NCBI RefSeq assembly: GCF_002871935.1
Contig: NZ_PNHQ01000016.1
Location: forward strand, 1 to 44,991
From: Aerococcus viridans
GTDB taxonomy: Bacteria; Bacillota; Bacilli; Lactobacillales; Aerococcaceae
DNA length: 44,991 nucleotides
Direction of reading: 5' to 3'
This document shows positions 37,508 to 44,991 of this stretch, piece by piece. Numbering within the stretch: the first letter of the stretch is position 1; each line of letters opens with the position of its first letter. Position numbers and translations under genes: made by a program. The notes under the pieces were generated by a model. It searched no databases. It was not told where the DNA came from and saw only the letters and a program-made list of their open reading frames with translations.

Positions 37508-37556
37508 CTGCCTTAGACCATATAGGCGGAACTTCCGCTTATATGGTCTAAGGCAG
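37508..37556. repeat. 22-bp near-perfect inverted repeat
   Basis: Left arm 37508-37529 (begins CTGCCTTAGACCATATA) and right arm 37535-37556 are complementary except for one G-T position, around a 5-nt loop AACTT. No T run follows on either strand, so it is not a standard terminator. It borders the transposase relic and lies about 73 nt before the adhesin promoter. It could be an element end, a small palindromic repeat family, or a transcription-stabilising structure. Confidence 0.75.
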
Positions 37557-37628
37557 AGAAAAGCATAAAATTAACCGGGGAAGTAAAATCCAACAGTAAC
37601 TTGATGCAACCAAATCGAAGATTACAGC

Positions 37629-37656
37629 TTGTAACTTTGGATTTTGATGCTATACT
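37629..37656 (+). promoter_or_regulatory. adhesin gene promoter
   Basis: TTGTAA (37629-37634), 16 nt, TATACT (37651-37656) with an extended TGC. It would start transcription about 40 nt before the adhesin start. Confidence 0.6.
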
Positions 37657-37700
37657 TATAAGTGAAAATATATAAAAAAATTAAGTAAGAGGTGGGCCAT

Positions 37701-40700
37701 ATGGACAAACAATACAGATACGCATTACGCAAAACGACACTGGGATTAGCCAGTGTGGCAATCGCAGCGTTCATCGCTGGTCAAACACCAACCGTATATG
37801 CTGCAGAGATCGATAGTCCAAGACAAAATTCAGGACTTGAAATTCCAGAAGAAAAACCAATTGAAGCTCAACAGTCTGATTCAGCTGATAATGTATTTGC
37901 TGCAGAGAGCGATAGTTCAAGTCAAAATTCAGGACTTGAAATTCCAGAAGAAAAACCAATTGAAGCTCAACAGTCTGATTCAGCTGATAATGTATTTGCT
38001 ACAGAGAGCGATAGTTCAAGTCAAAATTCAGGACATGAAATTCTAGAAGAAAAACCTGTTGAAGCGCAACAATCTGATTCAACTGATAATGCATTATTAG
38101 CTGATCAAATAGTAGAGCCAGCAGAGCCAGTAGAAGAAAAACCACAAAAAGGCCAAGCTGTAGCCTATGGGGTAGAAGTTCCTGTGGCAGATACTAGAGC
38201 TACCCAAAATAGTAATGAGGAAAACTACTCAGTAGATGAAGGTAAAATTAAAGACTATAGCGAGTCTGAACGTTATAAACAAACAGACCTTGAGCGAGGA
38301 GATACAAACCAATATAATTTAATAACTGATCAAGGAGAAGTGAAAGATGGTTTGGAATTCAATACTGCGAACCCATCTGAAACATCTCCTAGTAAGACAG
38401 AATATGGTTACCAAATCACCATCGATAAGAAGACTGGCCAAAGAACCTATACTAGGATTGATGTAACTGATAGTGGTCTTATTCCTGTAAATCCTGGAAA
38501 TAAGTCAATGATGGGTCAAGGAGAGGGATTAACTTCTGATACTCCTAAAGTGACCTATAAGCCAAATGAAAATACAGAAGTAACTAAAGGTGGGCGACAA
38601 ACAAACTTAGGCTATGGTGCTAGTGAAGAAACCTTAAAGCATATCAATAATAAGGATAATAACTCGACTTCTTTTGGTTTTAAGGATAAGTACACTCAAA
38701 ATAATCCTAATACTAAGTTTTTCGGAGATAGCTTCGCCATAACCTACAAGGTTAACCCGTGGCCAAATGAAAATGATAAGCTTGAAGAATTAAAACTCAA
38801 CAAAAACAACTACGACTCAACCCAAAAATACTTTGTCCAAGGTCAAGACATCGACACTTTCATCAAGGTAGATAATATTGATGAAAGTGCCAAAGAAAGA
38901 CTTGTTGGTCAAGTGTATAACCCTGTAACAGGAAAGATTGTCCCAGGCGCAAGTGCCTATATTGGTGATAATGGCAACATCTATGTTAAATTGCCAGTTG
39001 GTGCTCTAAAGAAAGATGAAAATGGCAAGACTATTATCAATGAAGACTCCATCTTTAATCAACAAGAATATAAAGGCCTACAAAACCTAGATGTAAAATT
39101 CTTTGCCCGTCCAAGAACAGCGGATGAATTTAAAGCTATAGCAGGAGCGGCTGAGAATGAATGGGAAAGTGGAACTTATGTAGAAACAGGAGCAGGTACT
39201 GCTGAGATCAACCATAAAGGCAAGAGTGTCACTATCGATAAGCAAGGCATCGATCGCTACGACCACTACAACCTAATTGGCGACTTCAAGCTAAACCTAG
39301 ATGATACAAGATACTATGACCAAAGATTTGTTGATGGCAATGGCGACGATACCACAAAGGTCACATCATCTGCTGTAAAACCAGGTGAGGAATTTAAGGT
39401 AGGTATAGTAGAGCCAGAAAATCCAGGTGAAACTGATAAGTCTGCAGAAGAAATGAACGCTGCCGAAAGCAATGGGGAAGCTTCTGGTAGGCTAATCATG
39501 GACTTTATAGACCGTGAAAACAAGGGCAAGGCACCAGAAGACCAATGGAAGATTGAATTAAAGGATGGAGATATCTCAAACTTCACCGTTACTCCACCAA
39601 AATCAGCCAAGGCTGGAGACTTTATGGCAATCCCTATTGAGTATACTTATACAAATGGTTCAAAAGACATCCACTGGTTCCATTTTGTTGTTCAAGAATC
39701 TGATTACATCAAGCCGGAATATGAAACCCAGGTAAATTACCCAGCTAAAGAACAAACATCACCAGCAACAGTAACAGAAGATGGAAAGAGAATTCCACCA
39801 AGTAGCTATACTCTTCCCGGTACTTTAGAAACTGACGAGTCTGGCAACCAGCTAGTTACAGATGATAGTGGAAATAAATGGACTGTAAAACTTAATGAAA
39901 AAACAGGTCAAGTGACTGCAAAACCAGTAGATCCTACAGCCTTTAATGGTGGTGAAAAACTTACTGTACCGGTAATAGCTCACTATGTAGACGAACAAAA
40001 ACCAGGTGAAGACATCATTGAAGAAGTAAATGCTTACTTCGTAATCGAAGAAAAAACAAATATGACCCCACGCTATAATGCAAAAGTTGGTCAAGAAGGA
40101 GACAAACTATCTTCAGATGTTATCCTAAATACCGAAGATAATTATAACCGAAGACCAGGTAAGTATACTCTAGATTCTGATACCTATACAGATGATAAGG
40201 GCAATGTTTGGAATGTTTCAATCGATGAAACCACAGGTAAGGTAACTGCAACGGTACCAAATGCTGAAGAAGGCAAGACCGTTGACGGAGCCCTACTAAA
40301 TGTACCAGTAACAGCTCATTATTATGAAGAAGATGGTAAGTTAGAAGTTGGAACAAAGAGAACAGAAGTTCAATTTATGGCTTATGGTACAAATGGTACG
40401 GTTGAAAAAATTTTAGAAATACCTTTTGAAACTAGAGTAGAAAAAGATTCAAAACTTAAAAAGGGCGAAATTAAAGTTATAACTGAAGGAGAAAAAGGTT
40501 CTAAGAAAGTAACTTACATTATAGAAGATTCAATTATCATAGATACTAAGGAAGAGAAACTAACAGAACCGAAAGAGCGTCTTATCTACGTAGGTGAAGG
40601 TACAAATGATGGTACTCACACGATTGAAGAAAAAGTAGAAGTACCATTTGAAGTAGAAGTACAATTTGATGATAGTCTCAAACCAGGAGAACAAAAAGTA

Positions 40701-43700
40701 GCTCAAGAAGGCGTTCCAGGAGAAAAAACTAGAACGACAACTCTAACTATCCAAGATGGTGAAGTTGTAGATACAACAACAGCCGACTTTAAAACAACAA
40801 CAGAACCTGTTAAAAAAATTATTAAAGTAGGTAGAAATACTGAAGGTACGCATATTTATGAAGAGAAGATTCCTTTCAAATACGATATCTCGTATGACAA
40901 AAACTTAAAATCAGGTGAATATGTCATTGATGTTGAAGGAACTGAAGGTACTAAGAAAACAACCTGGACGATTAAAAACTCTGAAATTGTCGGAGAAGCA
41001 AAAGTTGAAACAACTAATCCAATCAATGCAGTAATTAGAGTTGGTCAAAAAGACTTCACTGGTGAATTTAGTCACGAAGTAAAAGAAGAGATTCCATTTA
41101 CAGTTAGAGTCATTGAAGATGAAACTCTAGAAGCTGGTAAGAGTGAAGTGGTAACTCAAGGTCAACCAGGAACTAAGACAACTAAATATACTCAAACTAT
41201 TAAAAATGGCCAAGCGGATGGAGAGTTAAAATCTGAAGAAACTACGAGAACTGAGCCAGTTGAACATGTCATAAGAGTTGGTAAGAAGCCAGCGACAAAT
41301 TATATTGAAGAAAATAGTAGTGTGCCGGTAGATATTATGTATAAATACGATCCTGACATGGAAGTAACTACTGCCAGAAAAGGAGACTTGATTCCTGGGG
41401 AAGTTAAGACAGTGGTAACTAATAAATACAACCCGGAAACAGGAGAAATCGAATCTGTTAAAAAAACAGTGGTAACAAATGCTAAGCAAGAAATCATTAT
41501 CGGCGTGAAACAGTATACTGGTGAGTTTGAGTACGAATATAACCAACAAATACCTTATGAAACTGAGATAATTTTCGATGATACATTAGCTTCAGGGACT
41601 ATAAAAGTTGATCAACCAGGTAAATTAGGGAATATCAAAAATGAGGTGATTGCCAAATTTGAAAATGGTAACCAAGTGTCTAATGAAGAAAAAGTACTTG
41701 AACGAACAGAGCCAGAAAAGAGAATAGTCAGAGTAGGATCTAAAACAGACGGAACGCATCAACATAAGGAAGAAATTCCATTTAAATATACTGTGATATA
41801 TGATCCTGAAATGCCAGCCGGAACATATGAAGAAGTAACACCCGGTAAAAATGGTGAAAGAGTAACGATTTGGACGATTAATAACTCTAAGATTGTAGGA
41901 GTACCAACTACTATTGAAACTAAACCTGTGGATGCAATTATCAAAGTGGGAAGTAAAGATTTCACAGGTGAGTTTGAAACAACTAATACGAAACCAATTG
42001 AATTTGAAACAGAATACATTGTAGATAATTCAATGGAACCAGGGACAACAAAAGTTGAACAAGAAGGTTCACTAGGTGAGGTAGAAACAAAAGTTACCCA
42101 TACAATTGTGAATGGTCAAGTAATCGAATCAACAGAAGGAGCGACTTACCAAACAAAAGCGCCAGTTAAGCGAATTGTAAAAGTAGGACCTGCTAAGACG
42201 GATGGAACCCATGAATACACTAATACGATTCCGTTTGAAGTAGAGGTTAGAGTAAACCCAGAACTTAAGAAGGGCGAACACAAAGTCGTCCAAAAAGGTG
42301 AAACCGGGGAAGAAAAATACACAATTACGATAGAAAATTCTAAAGTAACTGAGACTTCTGAAGTTGCTATGACAAAATCTCCAGTTAAAGAGATTATTGA
42401 AGTTGGTAGCCAAGATTTCACTGGTGAGATTAATTATGTTGACAAGGACCCAATTCCATATGAAACAGAAGTAACAGTTGACCCAAGTCTGAAACCAGGT
42501 GAAATTGTAGAAGATCAAAAAGGTGAGCTTGGAGAACAAGAAACCAAGGTTTCTAGAACTATCACAAATGGCGAAGCTAGTGAAGAAGTCCGTGGTGAAA
42601 CAAACGTAACAAAAGATCCTGTTACTCGGAAAATTAGAGTTGGATCTAAGACGGATGGCCAATACAAAGAAACTGAAACAATTCCATTTGAAGTTGAAGT
42701 TAGAAAAGACCCATCATTAGCCAAAGGTGAGTGGAAATATGCCGAAGTTGATGGTGTACAACAAACAGGTGAAAGTGGACTTAAAGAAAGAACTCTTACA
42801 ATTGTGAACTCAAAAGTAACTGAAGAGTCTGAATTTAAGACAACGAGAGAACCTAAGAAGGCTATTATTTTAGTTGGTGAAGACAGTTCCACAGGTGAAG
42901 TAACACACACAGAAGAATTACCATTTGGCTATAAAGTAGAGGAAGTCGACGACCTTCAAAAAGGTGAATACAGAATTGTGAAACCAGGTAAAGTTGGAAC
43001 AAAAACGACAACTTGGACAATTAAAGACTCTAAAGTAGATGGTGATCCAAAAGAAGAAATCGTTCAAGCAGAAGATGCCCTAATCCAAGTAGGTAAGGGA
43101 ACTTCCGAAGGTACTCATGAAATTAAAGAGAAGAAAGAGCTATCTTTCGAGACTAGAGTTGAGTATGATGACAATCTTGAAGCTGGACAACGTGAAGAGA
43201 CTGGTGGCGAACCAGGTGAGCAAGAAAGAACCAATACGCTTGTAATCAAAGATGGTAAAGTTATTGAAACCAAAGAAGGTGAATTTAATACCATTAAAGA
43301 TCCAGTAGAGAAAGTTATTAAAATCGGTACTAAACCAATTGTTAAAGTGGTAGAAAAACAATTTGAAACGGAGTACATTTATGATGAGAACGTTGAAATG
43401 GGCAAAGAAGAAGTAACTCCAGGTGAAAATGGAAAAGTTACCATCACTACTTCTTACGATAAGGATCAAGGTAAACTTGTTACTAAGGAAGAAACAAATG
43501 ATCCAGTTAAGAGAGTCGTAAAAGTTGGTGTTAAACCAGTAGTTAAGGAAGAACCAATTCCTAATAATACTGAGTACAAACATAATCCTGAGCTTAAAGC
43601 TGGAGAGGTAAGAAAAATCCAGGATGGTACTCCAGGAAAAGCAATCATCACGACTAGTTTCAATAAAGCAACTGGTAAGTTTGAAACGAAAGTTGAAAGA

Positions 43701-44639
43701 ACCGAACCGACTGATGCAGTCTATGAATATGGTTCTAAGACTGATGGTAAAGTAACGGTTGAAAATGAAGTTCCTTTCGAAGTCGAAATTATTGAAGATC
43801 CAGAAATGGAAGCTGGTAAGTCTGAAACAGTTCAAGAAGGAAAAATTGGTAAAAAAGAAACTATAATTACGATAGAAAATAGTAAAGAAGTTTCTAGGAA
43901 AGAAAATATTATAGAAGAATCAGTTAAGAAGATTGTAAAAATCGGAACTAAATGTAAATGTGAAATCCCACCACTGAATCCGGAAGAACCAGGGACACCA
44001 GGCGAAGAAAATCCAAAAGATCCAGAGATGCCAGGTGAGGAAGATCTGAAAGATCCAGAGATGCCAGGTGAGGAAGATCTGAAAGATCCAGAGACGTCAG
44101 GTGAGGAAGACCCGAAAGATCCAGAAACCCCAGGTGAGGAAGATCCGAAAGATCCAGAAACCCCAGGTGAAGAAGATCCGAAAGATCCAGAAACCCCAGG
44201 TGAAGAAGATCCGAAAGATCCAGAAACCCCAGGTGAAGAAGATCCGAAAGATCCAGAAACCCCAGGTGAAGAAGATCCAAAAGATCCAGAAACTCCAGGT
44301 GAAGAAGATCCGAAAGATCCAGAAACCCCAGGTGAAGAAGATCCAAAAGATCCAGAAACCCCAGGTGAAGAAGATCCAAAAGATCCAGAAACCCCAGGTG
44401 AAGAAGATCCAAAAGATCCAGAAAATCCAACTAAACCAGGTGCTGATCAACCAGGTTCAAATAACTTAACCGAAAAATCTGATACTCCAATCACTGATTC
44501 AGCAACTCATGTAGATAAAGCAGGTGCGTTACCTGAAACAGGTCAAAAGATGGAGAATCATACATTTGGCGCTGCAGTACTTTCAATTCTTTCTGGATTA
44601 GGTCTTGTTACTACAAAACGTCGCAAAGAAGAAGAGTAA
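37701..44639 (+). CDS. giant LPXTG cell-wall adhesin with G5 repeats
   Basis: A 2312-residue surface protein. The YSIRK-like signal YALRKTTLGLASVAIAAF (7-24) has a likely cleavage near VYA-AEID (34/35). Residues about 35-133 hold three 33-residue repeats. A unique A region (about 177-670) probably carries the binding function. Two related modules of the Rib-like type (about 673-900) follow. Residues about 901-2083 hold 16 G5-like repeats of about 74 residues, each beginning near IPFE and ending in a variant of I-VG. A KCKC pair follows, then a 13-copy 11-residue Pro/Glu/Asp/Lys stalk (2101-2243), LPETG (2277-2281), a hydrophobic segment and the basic tail KRRKEEE for sortase A. It resembles SasG/Aap-class fibrillar adhesins. 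ATG 37701 has AGAGGTG upstream. The ligand is unknown. Confidence 0.92.
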   Translation: MDKQYRYALRKTTLGLASVAIAAFIAGQTPTVYAAEIDSPRQNSGLEIPEEKPIEAQQSDSADNVFAAESDSSSQNSGLEIPEEKPIEAQQSDSADNVFATESDSSSQNSGHEILEEKPVEAQQSDSTDNALLADQIVEPAEPVEEKPQKGQAVAYGVEVPVADTRATQNSNEENYSVDEGKIKDYSESERYKQTDLERGDTNQYNLITDQGEVKDGLEFNTANPSETSPSKTEYGYQITIDKKTGQRTYTRIDVTDSGLIPVNPGNKSMMGQGEGLTSDTPKVTYKPNENTEVTKGGRQTNLGYGASEETLKHINNKDNNSTSFGFKDKYTQNNPNTKFFGDSFAITYKVNPWPNENDKLEELKLNKNNYDSTQKYFVQGQDIDTFIKVDNIDESAKERLVGQVYNPVTGKIVPGASAYIGDNGNIYVKLPVGALKKDENGKTIINEDSIFNQQEYKGLQNLDVKFFARPRTADEFKAIAGAAENEWESGTYVETGAGTAEINHKGKSVTIDKQGIDRYDHYNLIGDFKLNLDDTRYYDQRFVDGNGDDTTKVTSSAVKPGEEFKVGIVEPENPGETDKSAEEMNAAESNGEASGRLIMDFIDRENKGKAPEDQWKIELKDGDISNFTVTPPKSAKAGDFMAIPIEYTYTNGSKDIHWFHFVVQESDYIKPEYETQVNYPAKEQTSPATVTEDGKRIPPSSYTLPGTLETDESGNQLVTDDSGNKWTVKLNEKTGQVTAKPVDPTAFNGGEKLTVPVIAHYVDEQKPGEDIIEEVNAYFVIEEKTNMTPRYNAKVGQEGDKLSSDVILNTEDNYNRRPGKYTLDSDTYTDDKGNVWNVSIDETTGKVTATVPNAEEGKTVDGALLNVPVTAHYYEEDGKLEVGTKRTEVQFMAYGTNGTVEKILEIPFETRVEKDSKLKKGEIKVITEGEKGSKKVTYIIEDSIIIDTKEEKLTEPKERLIYVGEGTNDGTHTIEEKVEVPFEVEVQFDDSLKPGEQKVAQEGVPGEKTRTTTLTIQDGEVVDTTTADFKTTTEPVKKIIKVGRNTEGTHIYEEKIPFKYDISYDKNLKSGEYVIDVEGTEGTKKTTWTIKNSEIVGEAKVETTNPINAVIRVGQKDFTGEFSHEVKEEIPFTVRVIEDETLEAGKSEVVTQGQPGTKTTKYTQTIKNGQADGELKSEETTRTEPVEHVIRVGKKPATNYIEENSSVPVDIMYKYDPDMEVTTARKGDLIPGEVKTVVTNKYNPETGEIESVKKTVVTNAKQEIIIGVKQYTGEFEYEYNQQIPYETEIIFDDTLASGTIKVDQPGKLGNIKNEVIAKFENGNQVSNEEKVLERTEPEKRIVRVGSKTDGTHQHKEEIPFKYTVIYDPEMPAGTYEEVTPGKNGERVTIWTINNSKIVGVPTTIETKPVDAIIKVGSKDFTGEFETTNTKPIEFETEYIVDNSMEPGTTKVEQEGSLGEVETKVTHTIVNGQVIESTEGATYQTKAPVKRIVKVGPAKTDGTHEYTNTIPFEVEVRVNPELKKGEHKVVQKGETGEEKYTITIENSKVTETSEVAMTKSPVKEIIEVGSQDFTGEINYVDKDPIPYETEVTVDPSLKPGEIVEDQKGELGEQETKVSRTITNGEASEEVRGETNVTKDPVTRKIRVGSKTDGQYKETETIPFEVEVRKDPSLAKGEWKYAEVDGVQQTGESGLKERTLTIVNSKVTEESEFKTTREPKKAIILVGEDSSTGEVTHTEELPFGYKVEEVDDLQKGEYRIVKPGKVGTKTTTWTIKDSKVDGDPKEEIVQAEDALIQVGKGTSEGTHEIKEKKELSFETRVEYDDNLEAGQREETGGEPGEQERTNTLVIKDGKVIETKEGEFNTIKDPVEKVIKIGTKPIVKVVEKQFETEYIYDENVEMGKEEVTPGENGKVTITTSYDKDQGKLVTKEETNDPVKRVVKVGVKPVVKEEPIPNNTEYKHNPELKAGEVRKIQDGTPGKAIITTSFNKATGKFETKVERTEPTDAVYEYGSKTDGKVTVENEVPFEVEIIEDPEMEAGKSETVQEGKIGKKETIITIENSKEVSRKENIIEESVKKIVKIGTKCKCEIPPLNPEEPGTPGEENPKDPEMPGEEDLKDPEMPGEEDLKDPETSGEEDPKDPETPGEEDPKDPETPGEEDPKDPETPGEEDPKDPETPGEEDPKDPETPGEEDPKDPETPGEEDPKDPETPGEEDPKDPETPGEEDPKDPETPGEEDPKDPENPTKPGADQPGSNNLTEKSDTPITDSATHVDKAGALPETGQKMENHTFGAAVLSILSGLGLVTTKRRKEEE
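37803..38099 (+). repeat. three tandem 99-nt repeats
   Basis: Units start at 37803, 37902 and 38001. The first two are nearly identical at DNA level; the third has drifted in its 3' half. They encode 33-residue units with the core SGLEIPEEKPIEAQQSDSAD just after the signal peptide. Whole-unit spacing preserves frame. Confidence 0.9.
40401..43950 (+). repeat. array of 16 G5-like domains in the adhesin
   Basis: Counting from the conserved start (E-IPFE-x-x-V) to the conserved end (I-K/R-VG) gives 16 modules. Modules 3, 7 and 12 share TWTIK/WTIN, and several share VGSKDFTGEF or SKTDGTH linkers, which suggests duplication of multi-module blocks. Copies 5, 14 and 15 diverge most and may be incomplete. 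Sequence between copies has diverged, so recombination should be rarer than in the 33-nt array. Confidence 0.8.
44001..44429 (+). repeat. 13-copy 33-nt tandem repeat
   Basis: Thirteen units with exact 33-nt spacing (first at 44001, last at 44397) encode GEEDPKDPETP and variants. The first three and last copies are most diverged, the inner copies nearly identical with only A/G or C/T third-base changes. Such arrays can change copy number by slippage or recombination without loss of frame, altering the wall-spanning stalk length. Confidence 0.95.
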
Positions 44640-44682
44640 GAGTAATTGATTGTGCACTAACGAGTTATTCAGTTAATACATA

Positions 44683-44850
44683 TAGAGGCTGTATGATAAG
44701 TCTCAAAAAGACCCAGAATTTTATTCTTGACGAATAAAATTCTGGGTTTATAATAAATGGCTGTATAATATATAGGACTGATGAAAAAAGTCAGGTTCTG
44801 TGTCAAATAGTGTTAGTGATCAAAAATAAATAATCACTGTTAAGATTTAA
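44683..44850. other. sequence resembling insertion-element ends
   Basis: GAGGCTGTATGATAAGTCTC (44685-44704) and GGCTGTATAATATATAGGAC (about 44759-44778) look alike. A little further, GGTTCTGTGTCAAATAGTGT (about 44793-44812) resembles terminal sequences I associate with ISL3-like or IS1182-like elements. No transposase frame follows inside the window. No gene of normal size is present in 44640-44991. Confidence 0.3.
44711..44750. terminator. hairpin after the adhesin gene
   Basis: ACCCAGAATTTTATTC (44711-44726) pairs perfectly with GAATAAAATTCTGGGT (44732-44747), loop TTGAC, followed by TT. Preceded by A-rich sequence, so it may work in both directions. It is the first strong hairpin after the adhesin stop. 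Confidence 0.75.
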
Positions 44851-44871
44851 ATAAAAATTTTAATAACGGAG

Positions 44872-44908
44872 GGTCATGTTTATTTATAAAATAAGCATGA
44901 CCTTTTTT
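44872..44908 (+). terminator. hairpin terminator near right edge
   Basis: GGTCATG (44872-44878) pairs with CATGACC (44896-44902), extended inward by T/A pairs to about 15 bp, and is followed by TTTTTT. It implies a short transcript ending here, although no gene was recognised before it. Confidence 0.7.
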
Positions 44909-44926
44909 CTCGCCCTTAGGCGAGAA
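44907..44926. repeat. short inverted repeat at right edge
   Basis: TTCTCGCC (44907-44914) and GGCGAGAA (44919-44926) form an 8-bp stem with loop CTTA immediately after the previous terminator. Function unknown. Confidence 0.6.
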
Positions 44927-44991
44927 AGTCGGATCAAGAGTTGGATAATTAATCATAAAAGCTGATAAGAGTTATCGTCTAATATTTAAGC

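Noticed and set aside
37030..37690. An intact gene between the ABC exporter and the adhesin
   Set aside because: All frames are broken by stops; only relics of a CBS-domain protein and a transposase can be followed.
41226..43835. Minus-strand ORFs of up to about 230 codons inside the adhesin gene
   Set aside because: Shadow frames produced by the repetitive, A-rich sense strand; no ribosome sites and no protein family resemblance.
44001..44429. CRISPR-like array
   Set aside because: The 33-nt units are contiguous without unique spacers and are in frame within a coding sequence.
43948..44469. Long ORFs in other frames of the 33-nt repeat, on both strands
   Set aside because: They arise because a 33-nt repeat keeps every frame open; they have no start context and lie inside the adhesin gene.
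44876..44968. A 29-codon ORF starting at ATG 44876 with GGAGGG just upstream
   Set aside because: The ribosome site is too close to the ATG and the frame runs straight through a terminator and a second hairpin; no toxin-like or other recognisable pattern.

Overview
The window reads as a chromosomal segment of a low-GC Gram-positive bacterium of the Lactobacillales. The support is a set of housekeeping genes with strong AGGAGG-type ribosome sites, a glycyl T-box before glyQ-glyS, a YSIRK-like/LPXTG surface protein, a TrpXYZ-type transporter and a FruR-FruK-FruA PTS operon. An Aerococcaceae member (for example Aerococcus) would fit, but this is inference from gene style only. About nine genes start with TTG or GTG.

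1-4.1 kb: a possible relic at the left edge, then rpsU behind a near-consensus promoter, then a yqeY gene broken by two compensating frameshifts. A small accessory block follows: a 33-residue leader-like peptide with a strong hairpin, an SDR lacking the usual catalytic Tyr/Lys, a 2-keto-4-pentenoate hydratase-like enzyme, and a divergent D-2-hydroxyacid dehydrogenase. This block sits between yqeY and phoH.

4.1-21 kb: the conserved core. phoH-ybeY-dgkA-era-recO (RNA maturation, lipid recycling, repair) is followed by the T-box and glyQ-glyS, then obg, rnz, an SDR, recJ-apt, lexA with two LexA boxes, a diacylglycerol kinase-family gene and convergent rqcH.

21-24.2 kb: a 16-codon leader peptide with one Trp codon, four mutually pairing RNA segments and an intrinsic terminator precede a three-gene TrpXYZ-like ABC transporter. 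This is the best candidate here for a little-described regulatory system.

24.2-33.3 kb: nrdH behind two candidate NrdR boxes spaced 31 bp, an orphan OppA-like lipoprotein, gdhA, nnrD and a NUDIX hydrolase, then the fruRKA operon with a candidate cre site just after its promoter.

33.5-45 kb: a heterodimeric ABC exporter pair with one degenerate ATPase site. After it come 0.6 kb of decayed DNA (a CBS-domain relic, a transposase relic and a long hairpin) and a 2312-residue LPXTG adhesin with 16 G5-like repeats, an exact 33-nt tandem array and a 99-nt tandem array. The right edge holds several hairpins and sequence resembling insertion-element ends. No tRNA, rRNA or CRISPR array was seen.
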